From the NCBI GenBank assembly GCA_023428365.1, contig JAEYYQ010000333.1:1-9798 (forward strand): 9,798 nt of DNA. The letters run 5' to 3'. Origin of the DNA: Pseudomonadota bacterium. GTDB lineage: Bacteria > Pseudomonadota > Alphaproteobacteria > Rhizobiales > Hyphomicrobiaceae. Below the pieces are notes generated by a model. It ran no database searches, was not told where the DNA came from, and saw only the letters and a program-made list of their open reading frames with translations. Shown here piece by piece: positions 1 to 6,530 of this stretch (positions within the stretch are counted from its first letter, which is position 1; the number at the start of each line of letters is the position of its first letter). The translations under genes were made by a program, and so were the position numbers.

Positions 1-293
1 AGCTGGGTAGCGAGGTACTGGTGCCGCGCTCTCTGGAAGGTTTGCAACGCGGCGACCTGATCTACTGGCCCGGGCACGTCGGCATCATGTGCGACGGCAT
101 GATGATGGTGCACGCGAATGCCCATCATATGGCGGTAGTTGTAGAGCCTCTGGCGGAAGCGGTGCACCGTATTAGCCGTACGGGAAGCGAAATCGCGGCG
201 ATCAAACGCGTCGAAGCACTGTCAGGTCACGGCCTATCTCAGTCGGGCGGTGTTAGCGACGATACGGGACAAAAGCTGTCGGCCGGGCCATAA
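1..293 (+). CDS. NlpC/P60 (C40) family peptidase, C-terminal part
   Basis: The reading frame is open from base 3 at the window edge to a TAA at 291-293, so only about the last 96 codons are present. It carries the characteristic end of an NlpC/P60 domain: RGDLIYWPGHVGIM, with the likely catalytic His (codon 75-77) in GHVGI, then VHANAHHMAVVVEPL and a closing AAIKRVEAL strand. The catalytic Cys would lie upstream, outside the window. Family members cut gamma-D-glutamyl-diaminopimelate bonds in peptidoglycan stem peptides. A GTG at 21 is internal to the domain and not a credible start. The last 20 or so residues after the domain are low-complexity and overlap the convergent gene by 41 bp. The family call is firm; the exact substrate is unknown. 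Confidence 0.85.
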   Translation, partial: LGSEVLVPRSLEGLQRGDLIYWPGHVGIMCDGMMMVHANAHHMAVVVEPLAEAVHRISRTGSEIAAIKRVEALSGHGLSQSGGVSDDTGQKLSAGP

Positions 294-711
294 GTTCATC
301 ATCGTCCGATGGCGACATTTCGGAGGTCTGTGTCTGGACGCGCCACGTGTCGCCACCACCCAGGTCGACGATAGTTTCGATGCTGTAGGCGAGGCCCGTA
401 ACCACGCTCTCCCAATGGCGGGTCATCACCCGTCCCTCGGAGATCGCGCGCGCAATTTTCGGTAAATCGGCATTCTCGAACGCGAGGTCTTCGTACATTT
501 GCCCGCCGATCTGGGCATCGAATTTCTGATCTGGCCGCATCACCAGTTCGAACGAACAAGCGGTTGCCACGGCGGGCTGCGCATTGATGCTCCATCCGTC
601 GCCGACAGAGCCATATGAGATTTCGGCCCAATCAGCCATCTCCTTGGCCCACGCCTCAAGGTCGGCTTTGAAACGGTTTTGTTGCTTTCGATAAGTATCT
701 TCAGGGAGCAT
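253..711 (-). CDS. Hypothetical protein, 152 residues
   Basis: The ORF runs from an ATG (complement of 709-711) to a TAA at 253-255. I do not recognise the family. The protein looks soluble: no signal peptide, no membrane segment, and an N-terminal charged, probably helical stretch (about residues 1-30, with KADLEAWAKEMADW). A mixed middle with GSVGDGWSI and CSFELVMRPDQKFD follows, then a C-terminal beta-rich part (SIETIVDLGGGDTWRVQTQ). Composition looks natural for a protein, and competing frames over the same DNA are shorter and arginine-rich. No strong Shine-Dalgarno precedes the ATG. The 3' end overlaps the peptidase gene tail to tail. It is transcribed divergently from pepN with 215 bp between them. 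No function is proposed. Confidence 0.7.
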   Translation of the reverse strand: MLPEDTYRKQQNRFKADLEAWAKEMADWAEISYGSVGDGWSINAQPAVATACSFELVMRPDQKFDAQIGGQMYEDLAFENADLPKIARAISEGRVMTRHWESVVTGLAYSIETIVDLGGGDTWRVQTQTSEMSPSDDDELMARPTAFVPYRR

Positions 712-799
712 CGACGGACCACGCCATTCCAGTCACTATGTTAGCAGAGTCTAGCGCGAGTCGCTGGTAAGGTGCAGTTCGCGTTGATGATACGGTTTC

Positions 800-819
800 C
801 AGATGACCAATCTGGGTCA
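800..819. repeat. Two overlapping short inverted repeats in a divergent intergenic region
   Basis: CAGAT (800-804) pairs with ATCTG (810-814), and TGACC (804-808) pairs with GGTCA (815-819). The two hairpins share bases, so they are mutually exclusive. They lie between the hypothetical gene on the minus strand and pepN on the plus strand, where an operator could sit. At five bases per arm this could be chance. I saw no clear sigma-70 promoter in 712-926 on either strand. Confidence 0.2.
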
Positions 820-926
820 CTGAACGACTTCTCAAATCCTCCGTTGGTGTTGTCTAAAGGCGCGGAGCATCCGAACATGCGGCAAGCATCCGCTGAGTTC
901 CAGCGCCCCGATCCGGATTCACAAGC

Positions 927-3578
927 ATGAAGACCGAAACGCCCCGCCCGATCCGTCTCCAGGACTACCGTCCGCCAGCCTACTTGATTGATACGGTCGA
1001 CCTCGATTTTACGCTGGACACGACGCGGACACGGGTGCGCGCGCAGCTCGCTTTGCGTCCGAACCCGCAGGCTCCAGGCAAATCGGGCGAGCCCTTACGG
1101 CTAGATGGTGAGCAACTTGAACTCAGCGAAGTGCGGCTGAACGGAAAAGTCCTGCAGCCCACGGACTACAAGATCGACGATACGAGCCTCACCCTGTCGC
1201 GCGTGCCGAAGGGACCATTCAAACTCGAACTCATCACGTACATCAATCCCGAAGCCAACAAGGCTTTGCAGGGATTATACCGTTCACGCGGCATCTATTG
1301 CACGCAGTGCGAAGCTGAGGGCTTCCGACGGATCACGTATTTCCTCGACCGGCCCGACGTACTCGCTGTCTACACGACGCGCATCGAAGCGGACATCGAA
1401 CAGGCGCCAGTGCTGCTATCCAACGGCAACCCTGTCGAACGTGGCACACTGAGCGATGGCAAACGGCACTACGCGGTGTGGAAGGATCCACATCCCAAAC
1501 CGAGCTATCTGTTTGCATTGGTCGGCGGCAATCTCTCCGCACTGACTTCGACATTCCGCACACAATCGGGCCGCAACGTCGATCTGGCGATCTATGTCGA
1601 GCCAGGCAAGGAGGATCGCTGTGCCTGGGCCATGGATTCTTTGAAGCGATCGATGCGGTGGGACGAGACGCGTTTTGGCCTGGAATATGATCTCGACGTC
1701 TTCAACATCGTCGCCGTGTCCGATTTCAACATGGGCGCGATGGAGAACAAGGGCCTCAACATTTTCAACGATCGTCTGATCCTGGCATCGTCGGCGACTG
1801 CGACGGATCAGATCTACGAAGCCATCGAGTCCGTCGTTGCGCACGAGTATTTTCACAACTGGACCGGCAATCGCATCACCTGCCGCGATTGGTTCCAGTT
1901 GTGCCTGAAAGAAGGGCTCACGGTTTATCGCGATCAGGAATTCTCCGCCGACGAACGTTCACGTACGGTGCAACGCATTACGGATGTCCGTCAGCTGAAG
2001 ACACATCAGTTCCCGGAAGATGCCGGTCCTCTCGCGCATCCCGTTCGGCCGGACAGCTATATCGAGATCAATAACTTCTATACGGCGACGGTCTACGAGA
2101 AGGGGGCCGAGCTGGTACACATGATCGAGACGATCGTCGGCCGCGAGGGTTTCCGCGCCGGCATGGATCTCTACTTCCAGCGCCATGACGGCGAGGCGGC
2201 CACCGTTGAAGAATTCATCAAATGCTTCGAGGACGCCAATCATCGCGATCTCAGTCAGTTCCGTCTCTGGTACAGCCAGTCGGGAACACCGGAACTCGCC
2301 TGCTCACTGAGCTATGATGCAGCGCGCAAGGAAGCCACGCTGACCGTCGAGCAAGTATTAGAGCCCAGTCCGGGCCAAGCGACCAAGAAGCCGCTCCATA
2401 TCCCGTTCAAAGTCGGACTGCTGAGCGGCAATGGCGACGAGATCGAGCTGAGACTCGCGGATGGGGAAGTGCTGCCTGACGGTGTCGTTCATGTCACGAA
2501 GCGCAACCAGACATTCCGGTTCACGGACGTTGCCTCCAAGCCCGTACCCTCGCTTTTGCGCGGCTTCTCGGCGCCAGTAAAACTGACTGTCGATCTATCC
2601 GATCGCGATCTGGAATTCCTGATGGCGAATGACGGCGATCTCTTCAATCGCTGGCAGGCCGCGAATGACTATGCGATGCGCACGCTCATTCACATCGTCA
2701 AGGCGCGCGTCGCGGGGAAGAGGTCATCCCGGGGCGTGTCCTACGCAAAGGCTCTTGGCGCAACTATCGCCAATCCGTCACTCGAACCAGCGTACCGCGC
2801 CGAACTGCTGCGCCTGCCGACCGAAGCCGACATCGCCCGGGAAATCGCAACCGACGTCGATCCAGATGCGATTCATCGTGCGCGCAAACAATTGCTGCGT
2901 CTGGTCGGAAATACATTGTCGTCTGAATTGGAAGACATCTACCGTTCGACGGCGGAACGCGGTGCGTTCTCGCCCGATGCCGCCAGCGCCGGTCGCCGCG
3001 CACTGCGCAATGCCGCCCTTACGTTGTTGAGCGCGCGTGGCAAACCCGCTGACAAGGCGCGCCTTGCCTCGCATTATTGGCAGGCGACCAACATGACGGA
3101 TTCCGCACATGCCCTGTATCTTCTGGCGGCCACGGGCGGCACCGAAGCAAACAGGGCACTCGCCGACTTCCACGATCGCTGGAAATCTGACCACCTCGTC
3201 ATCGATACGTGGTTCGCGACGCAAGCCGCCTCGCCACTGCCCGGTACGCTCGCACGCGTCCGGGCGCTGACGGAGCATCCCTTGTTCTCAAAAACAACGC
3301 CCAACAAAGTGCGTGCGCTGATCGGCAACTTCGCCCTGGCGAACCAGCTTCAATTCAATCGCCCGGATGGCCAAGGCTACGATTTTATGGCTGAGCAAGT
3401 CCTGGAGCTCGATCGCTTCAATCCGCAGATTGCAGCTCGGATCCTGGGATGTTTCAGAAGCTGGAAGGGTCTGGAACCGGGTCGCCGACGGCTCGCCAAG
3501 CAGGCGCTGCGTCGCGTCGCCAAGAGCAAGACGCTATCTCGTGACGTCACCGAGATCGTCTCGAAGATGCTGGAGTAA
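927..3578 (+). CDS. pepN: Aminopeptidase N (M1 family zinc metallopeptidase)
   Basis: This 883-residue protein is close to the 870 residues of E. coli PepN and complete. It removes N-terminal residues from peptides in the cytoplasm during protein turnover; there is no signal peptide. Every expected active-site element is visible: the substrate-binding TQCEAEGF segment (Q127, E129), the exopeptidase motif GAMEN (270-274), the zinc motif HEYFH (H306, E307, H310) with third ligand E329 in LKEGLT, and transition-state Tyr390 in TVYEKGAE. By homology, the order is an N-terminal beta domain (to about 200), a thermolysin-like catalytic domain (to about 450), a small beta sandwich (to about 555) and a C-terminal helical domain. 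The ATG at 927 is chosen because the frame is closed by TGA at 894-896, no usable start lies between, and the protein begins with the usual KTETPRPIRLQDYRPP. The Shine-Dalgarno is weak. Confidence 0.97.
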   Translation: MKTETPRPIRLQDYRPPAYLIDTVDLDFTLDTTRTRVRAQLALRPNPQAPGKSGEPLRLDGEQLELSEVRLNGKVLQPTDYKIDDTSLTLSRVPKGPFKLELITYINPEANKALQGLYRSRGIYCTQCEAEGFRRITYFLDRPDVLAVYTTRIEADIEQAPVLLSNGNPVERGTLSDGKRHYAVWKDPHPKPSYLFALVGGNLSALTSTFRTQSGRNVDLAIYVEPGKEDRCAWAMDSLKRSMRWDETRFGLEYDLDVFNIVAVSDFNMGAMENKGLNIFNDRLILASSATATDQIYEAIESVVAHEYFHNWTGNRITCRDWFQLCLKEGLTVYRDQEFSADERSRTVQRITDVRQLKTHQFPEDAGPLAHPVRPDSYIEINNFYTATVYEKGAELVHMIETIVGREGFRAGMDLYFQRHDGEAATVEEFIKCFEDANHRDLSQFRLWYSQSGTPELACSLSYDAARKEATLTVEQVLEPSPGQATKKPLHIPFKVGLLSGNGDEIELRLADGEVLPDGVVHVTKRNQTFRFTDVASKPVPSLLRGFSAPVKLTVDLSDRDLEFLMANDGDLFNRWQAANDYAMRTLIHIVKARVAGKRSSRGVSYAKALGATIANPSLEPAYRAELLRLPTEADIAREIATDVDPDAIHRARKQLLRLVGNTLSSELEDIYRSTAERGAFSPDAASAGRRALRNAALTLLSARGKPADKARLASHYWQATNMTDSAHALYLLAATGGTEANRALADFHDRWKSDHLVIDTWFATQAASPLPGTLARVRALTEHPLFSKTTPNKVRALIGNFALANQLQFNRPDGQGYDFMAEQVLELDRFNPQIAARILGCFRSWKGLEPGRRRLAKQALRRVAKSKTLSRDVTEIVSKMLE

Positions 3579-3589
3579 GCAGAGCTTTG

Positions 3590-3616
3590 CCGGTGACCGG
3601 CTGGTGCGGTCACCGG
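3590..3616. terminator. Hairpin between convergent genes, possible bidirectional terminator
   Basis: CCGGTGACCG (3590-3599) and CGGTCACCGG (3607-3616) form a perfect 10-bp stem with a 7-nt loop. It lies 11 bp after the pepN stop and 19 bp beyond the reductase stop on the other strand. No run of T follows on either strand, so it is not a canonical intrinsic terminator. It may block read-through with Rho or protect both 3' ends from exonucleases. The inverted repeat is seen directly; its role is inferred. Confidence 0.55.
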
Positions 3617-3635
3617 ATAAGATCGTTACGCTCGC

Positions 3636-4475
3636 CTAGTCCCACTTGGGCGCGAATGCGAGATTGACCACACGGCCATCCGGGCGCGCCAAACCTGACA
3701 GGGTCTTCATCTCAGCGTCGCTGAGCTCAAAACCGAAGACATCGAAATTCTCGGCAATCCGCTTCGGATTGCCGGACTTCGGCACCGCGATCACGTTAGG
3801 CTGCTGCAAATGCCAACGCAGGACAACCTGAGCCGGCGTCCGACCGTGACGTTCAGCAATCTCCGTCACAACCGATTCGCCCAGCACACCACCAACCGTT
3901 CCGCGTCCGAGCGGACAGTACGACACGAACGCCACGCCATGACGCCGGCATGCGTCGAGCACTTTCGACTGGTTGAGGTGCGGATGGTACTCGCACTGAT
4001 TGGTGACGATCGGCTCCTGGGTCAGAGACACCGCCTCGTCCAGCAGTTTGCTGGGGAAGTTCGAAACGCCGATGTGCTTCGCGTATCCCTTCCGCTTGAC
4101 GTCGTTCAGCGCCTTGATGGATTCCGCGAGTGGAATTGCCGCATTCGGCCAGTGGATCAGAAGAAGATCGACCTGATCAAGTCCCAGCTTCTTCAGACTG
4201 GCTTCGGCAGAACGCTGCAGCGCACCATCGCCGATGTTCTCCCACCAGACCTTGGTCGTCACCCAGATCTTATCGCGGGCGAGACCGCTGGCGCGCAGCC
4301 CGTCGCCCACGCTTGCCTCGTTGTCGTACATCGCCGCCGTATCAATGTGGCGATAGCCACAATCGATCGCAGTCGCTACGGCGCGCGCGCATTCCTCGCC
4401 TTTTAGCGGCCACGTACCATAGCCAATCGCCGGGATCGAGGCACCGCCAGCGGTGACATGCGGAATCGAACTCAT
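3636..4475 (-). CDS. Aldo/keto reductase, 2,5-diketo-gluconate reductase-like
   Basis: This 279-residue protein is full length for the prokaryotic AKR branch that includes DkgA/DkgB. It should be a cytoplasmic (alpha/beta)8-barrel enzyme reducing aldehydes or ketones with NAD(P)H. The catalytic tetrad is intact: Asp45 and Tyr50 in HIDTAAMYDNE, Lys75 in VTTKVW, His108 in LLIHWP. IGVSNF (135-140) and the cofactor-phosphate loop VPKSGNPKRIAEN (231-243) are also typical. The physiological substrate cannot be read from the sequence. Candidates are diketo-gluconate, methylglyoxal or other reactive carbonyls. The ATG is preceded by AGGAG about 8 nt upstream. It is a single-gene unit convergent with pepN. 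Confidence 0.95.
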   Translation of the reverse strand: MSSIPHVTAGGASIPAIGYGTWPLKGEECARAVATAIDCGYRHIDTAAMYDNEASVGDGLRASGLARDKIWVTTKVWWENIGDGALQRSAEASLKKLGLDQVDLLLIHWPNAAIPLAESIKALNDVKRKGYAKHIGVSNFPSKLLDEAVSLTQEPIVTNQCEYHPHLNQSKVLDACRRHGVAFVSYCPLGRGTVGGVLGESVVTEIAERHGRTPAQVVLRWHLQQPNVIAVPKSGNPKRIAENFDVFGFELSDAEMKTLSGLARPDGRVVNLAFAPKWD

Positions 4476-4514
4476 ACGGAGGGCTCCTCTCCATCATTTT
4501 TGTGCAGGAGAGTG

Positions 4515-4543
4515 ATCGTCCCGAAGATGGCCAGGAAAGTCAA
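4515..4543 (-). promoter_or_regulatory. Candidate sigma-70-type promoter of the aldo/keto reductase
   Basis: On the minus strand TTGACT (complement of 4538-4543) matches the -35 consensus at five of six bases. After a 17-nt spacer comes GACGAT (complement of 4515-4520), a poor -10. This would start a transcript near 4508, about 33 nt before the ATG. The spacing is right, but the -10 is weak, so this is only a candidate. Confidence 0.35.
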
Positions 4544-4587
4544 ATCAGGATTTTGCCGTGGGGCGGTCGTGACGCGGCAAGCCAACC

Positions 4588-4620
4588 AAAAAAGAAAGGG
4601 GCACCACTGCTGGTGCCCCT
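4588..4620 (-). terminator. Strong rho-independent terminator, minus strand
   Basis: GGGGCACCA (4598-4606) and TGGTGCCCC (4611-4619) are perfectly complementary around a 4-nt loop, and an extra A-T pair (4597/4620) makes a 10-bp stem. On the minus strand it is followed at once by TTTCTTTTTT (complement of 4588-4597), a classic U-tract. The plus strand has no T-run, so the terminator works for leftward transcription. It would end either the sigma-factor operon, whose last stop codon is 193 bp upstream, or a separate small RNA, and it insulates the reductase promoter. Confidence 0.85.
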
Positions 4621-4722
4621 CAGATTATGACCTACGCACGAGGGGGGGGGGACGGCGCAGGTCACAAACACAACGCGCCGATATTGAATCGGATCCCTCT
4701 CCGCCTCAACAGTAATATCGGA
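4588..4722 (-). ncRNA. Candidate structured small RNA or processed operon 3' UTR
   Basis: Read on the minus strand, this gene-free segment has three consecutive stem-loops. First, CCGATATT (complement of 4714-4721) pairs with AATATCGG (complement of 4678-4685) around a purine-rich 28-nt loop. Second, TGACCT (complement of 4659-4664) pairs with AGGTCA (complement of 4628-4633), extended by three more pairs after one mismatch, around a loop with ten consecutive C (complement of 4642-4651). Third is the rho-independent terminator. An AT-rich promoter-like region lies just upstream. No credible ORF of this size is present. Exposed C-rich loops are known in some bacterial sRNAs that pair with G-rich ribosome binding sites. 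Structure is seen; transcription and function are inferred, and a 3' UTR of the sigma operon is the main alternative. Confidence 0.4.
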
Positions 4723-4750
4723 ATGATATTAATATGTTATTTCATCACAA
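4723..4750 (-). promoter_or_regulatory. Candidate promoter for the small-RNA region
   Basis: On the minus strand TTGTGA (complement of 4745-4750, four of six matches to TTGACA) is followed after 16 nt by TATCAT (complement of 4723-4728, five of six matches to TATAAT). Initiation would fall near 4716, inside the first stem of the candidate RNA. An alternative -10, TATTAA (complement of 4729-4734), would start near 4722 but lacks a good -35. The surrounding AT-richness makes chance matches likely. Confidence 0.3.
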
Positions 4751-4765
4751 TTATTTAATATGTTA
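4729..4765. repeat. Exact 11-bp direct repeat in AT-rich segment
   Basis: TTAATATGTTA occurs at 4729-4739 and again at 4755-4765, offset by 26 bp. The copies flank and overlap the candidate promoter of the small-RNA region, as paired regulator sites would. The segment is strongly AT-rich, unlike the rest of the window, which raises the chance-repeat probability. Confidence 0.5.
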
Positions 4766-4794
4766 ATTTATCCCTCGATAACCCTCATATCCGT

Positions 4795-4812
4795 GTAGAT
4801 CCCAGGATCTAC
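4795..4812. repeat. 18-bp palindrome just past the sensor gene stop
   Basis: GTAGATCC and GGATCTAC (4795-4802 and 4805-4812) are perfect inverted arms around a CA dinucleotide. The palindrome ends 1 bp before the stop codon of the heavy-metal-sensor-like gene at 4814-4816. No T-run follows on the minus strand. It may be a weak terminator, an mRNA 3' stabiliser or a protein-binding site. Confidence 0.45.
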
Positions 4813-4813
4813 T

Positions 4814-5341
4814 CTAATCTGCGCGTTCCCCGGCTGACTTTCCGGTTTCACGGTCCGATGAGGGTCGCCCCCTGCGCCATCCCTCCTCGCGCCACTTGAG
4901 ATAAGCCGCGCGCTCCTCTGCAGTCAGTTGACTGCCAACCTCCGCCACGAGTTGGCGATACGCACGCCTCACCTGAAGCTCAGTCTCCAGCAATCGTTGT
5001 TCGGCCGCGGTGTATCGTTCTTTATCGAACGGATCGGCAACGAACAGCTTCGCCGCCTCGACCCGCGCTTGGCGCGACTGCTGCCTTAACGGTCGGATGG
5101 ACGCACGCGCGTCCTCCACCATCCCGCGGACCGCCGCAGCGCGCTCCTCTGGCAGATTATCGACGAAGCTCACCAATCGCCCTTGTCCACCGAACGGCGG
5201 GCCATGCCGCATGTGCCAAGCTGCTGACGCGATGACCCCGATCGTGAGCAGATTAAGACCCAACGATACGATCAACAGGTTGCGCATCCAGCGTGGAGCC
5301 CGTCGTTCGGCATCCGATACGGGGGCAGCAGGCTCGCTCAT
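4814..5341 (-). CDS. Periplasmic heavy-metal sensor family protein (CnrX/CpxP-like)
   Basis: This 175-residue protein has a short cytoplasmic N-terminus, one membrane segment (about 20-42, NLLIVSLGLNLLTIGVIASA) and a helical, charged periplasmic part. It resembles the alphaproteobacterial 'periplasmic heavy-metal sensor' (Metal_resist) group related to CnrX, ZraP and CpxP. Support comes from the WHMRHGPP segment after the membrane helix (H43 and H46 are possible metal ligands), LPEERAAAVRGM, long Arg/Gln/Ala helices and a final LTAEERAAYLKW helix. No Cys or C-terminal Met-rich cluster is visible, so metal specificity cannot be assigned. Its ATG overlaps the stop of the preceding gene in an ATGA, with GAGGA 6 nt upstream, indicating translational coupling. 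By analogy with CnrX it may sense an envelope signal and pass it to the anti-sigma factor. Confidence 0.75.
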   Translation of the reverse strand: MSEPAAPVSDAERRAPRWMRNLLIVSLGLNLLTIGVIASAAWHMRHGPPFGGQGRLVSFVDNLPEERAAAVRGMVEDARASIRPLRQQSRQARVEAAKLFVADPFDKERYTAAEQRLLETELQVRRAYRQLVAEVGSQLTAEERAAYLKWREEGWRRGRPSSDRETGKSAGERAD

Positions 5342-5847
5342 AGCAGATCCTCAGAAAAGCCAGATCCGTTGTCATCGAAAAGTGCCACGTCGTCGTCAAC
5401 CGTATCCGAGATACCGACCGTACCGGCGATCGTCTCGACGGCAGCCACTATGCCTGGTGCTGTCCCCAGATAAATGCCGAGAACCAACGACGCCGCCAGC
5501 GCTGAGGCCACCCGCCAGTTCGCGCCGGATCCGTACTGCCGAGCCCGACGAACCTGCGACAGATCGACAACGCTGGGAGAGGCCGCTCGCTTCTCCGCAA
5601 CGGCTGCGGCAACGATCCGGTCGCTCAGGTTTGCAAGCCTCGTCGCATCGACGACCGGCGCCCGATCAAGCAGCCTCTCCAACGCACGCGCTTCAGCCAA
5701 CAACTCTTGCGCATGAGGTTCGCTGGCGACCAACGGCTCGAAGCGCTGTCGCGCAGCATCCGACCAGCGCTCGGTACGTGCGCCGTACACGTCGAGATGC
5801 TCCTCCAATGCGGCCAGAGCCTCTGAAATCTTGTCCCGTTCCACCAT
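5338..5847 (-). CDS. Single-pass membrane protein, probable anti-sigma factor
   Basis: From the ATG (complement of 5845-5847) this is a 169-residue protein. An in-frame GTG at 5854-5856 would add three residues, but it directly abuts GAGGGA, whereas the ATG lies 9 nt from that Shine-Dalgarno, so the ATG is preferred. A charged helical N-terminal half (about 1-100, with WSDAARQRFEPLVASEPHAQ and AEARALERLLDRAP) precedes one hydrophobic segment (about 111-137, WRVASALAASLVLGIYLGTA). A short acidic C-terminal tail follows (DTVDDDVALFDDNG). A cytoplasmic helical domain plus a single membrane helix, placed 24 nt after a sigma-factor gene, is the usual anti-sigma layout. I see no HxxxCxxC zinc motif, so it is not a ZAS-type anti-sigma. 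The role is inferred mainly from context. Confidence 0.7.
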   Translation of the reverse strand: MVERDKISEALAALEEHLDVYGARTERWSDAARQRFEPLVASEPHAQELLAEARALERLLDRAPVVDATRLANLSDRIVAAAVAEKRAASPSVVDLSQVRRARQYGSGANWRVASALAASLVLGIYLGTAPGIVAAVETIAGTVGISDTVDDDVALFDDNGSGFSEDLL

Positions 5848-5871
5848 CGTGGTCACTCCCTCGGCAGGCCC

Positions 5872-6498
5872 TCACAGATCATCCGCGAGCAACTGCCGCC
5901 AGTCTTCCTTCAGCATTGCCTTGAGCGCGCGTCGTGCTCGCCCAAGCAGAGATTCCACGGCCTCCTCGGAGACCCCGAGAACCTCGCCCACCTCGATCTG
6001 ACTGAGGCCCTCGTATTGAAAAAGCGTCAAAGCCAACCGCTGACGTTCCGGCAGAGCCTTCAGAGCAACATCGACACGCGCCGCCAATTCCTGCTCGGCC
6101 AACCCGGCAAGTTGGCCAGCCTCGACCGGCTGTTCCGGAACCTCGTCGGTCACGTCTGTGCGTTGCGTCGCGCGAATCCGATCGATGCACAAATTTGAAA
6201 CCACTCTCCGTAACCAGGGCCGAATACCACCAGGCCCAAGCTTCAGCTCCGGAGCCTGCCGCCAAAGCCGAATGAAGGCCTCCTGAGCCGTATCCTCGGC
6301 TTCGGCGTCGTCGCGAAGCATCCGTCGCGCTATCGCCAGGACGGCGGGCAAATGCCTGTCGACCAAGCCACGGAACGCGGCGCTGTCGCCGCGTTCCGCT
6401 CGCGTGAGGAGGTCCGAGTCGGACGGCTCGGCGACAGTTTGCACACTGTGCGCCCCCACCCGACTTTCCTCGTCTTCGCCCGCTTTCGCCGGCACCAC
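5872..6498 (-). CDS. ECF-type RNA polymerase sigma factor
   Basis: This protein of about 208 residues has only sigma-2 and sigma-4 domains, as in the extracytoplasmic-function group. Sigma-2 spans about 29-109, with DSAAFRGLVDRHLPAVLAIA, DAEAEDTAQEAFIRLWR and the promoter-melting PWLRRVVSNLCIDRIR. Sigma-4 spans about 141-195, with LPERQRLALTLFQYEGLSQ and the helix-turn-helix GEVLGVSEEAVESLLGRARR. It should direct core RNA polymerase to a specific promoter set when released from its anti-sigma. Two adjacent GTG codons (6498 and 6495) are possible starts. An in-frame TGA at 6505-6507 rules out anything further upstream. AGGAGG at 6500-6505 is 1 nt from the first GTG and 4 nt from the second, so the second may be the true start. 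The gene begins 32 nt after the EF-hand stop. Confidence 0.93.
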   Translation of the reverse strand: MVPAKAGEDEESRVGAHSVQTVAEPSDSDLLTRAERGDSAAFRGLVDRHLPAVLAIARRMLRDDAEAEDTAQEAFIRLWRQAPELKLGPGGIRPWLRRVVSNLCIDRIRATQRTDVTDEVPEQPVEAGQLAGLAEQELAARVDVALKALPERQRLALTLFQYEGLSQIEVGEVLGVSEEAVESLLGRARRALKAMLKEDWRQLLADDL

Positions 6499-6530
6499 CC
6501 CTCCTCACGCGGCCAGTCATGCGCATGATC

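Larger units (their letters stand above)
4476..4813. other. Gene-free stretch between the reductase and the sigma-factor operon
   Basis: This 338-bp region contains no convincing protein gene. From left to right it holds the reductase leader and candidate promoter, a minus-strand intrinsic terminator, a C/G-tract stem-loop, an AT-rich segment with direct and inverted repeats, and an 18-bp palindrome touching the sensor gene. The base composition changes sharply near 4711-4790, which is AT-rich against the GC-rich surroundings. A plus-strand ORF over 4458-4715 is judged spurious. Confidence 0.7.

Noticed and set aside
3810..4406. 198-codon plus-strand ORF opposite the aldo/keto reductase
   Set aside because: The reductase frame has an intact catalytic tetrad and a good Shine-Dalgarno. 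The opposing translation is Arg/His-rich and matches nothing known to me.
4458..4715. 85-codon plus-strand ORF in the gene-free stretch
   Set aside because: It starts inside the reductase gene, runs through the terminator hairpin and poly-G tract, has a composition driven by those elements, and shows no protein features.
5010..5924. 304-codon plus-strand ORF opposite the sensor and anti-sigma genes
   Set aside because: Its translation is dominated by Arg, Pro and Ser with no domain pattern, and it crosses two genes that have sensible proteins, start signals and coupling on the other strand. It is an antisense shadow in GC-rich DNA.
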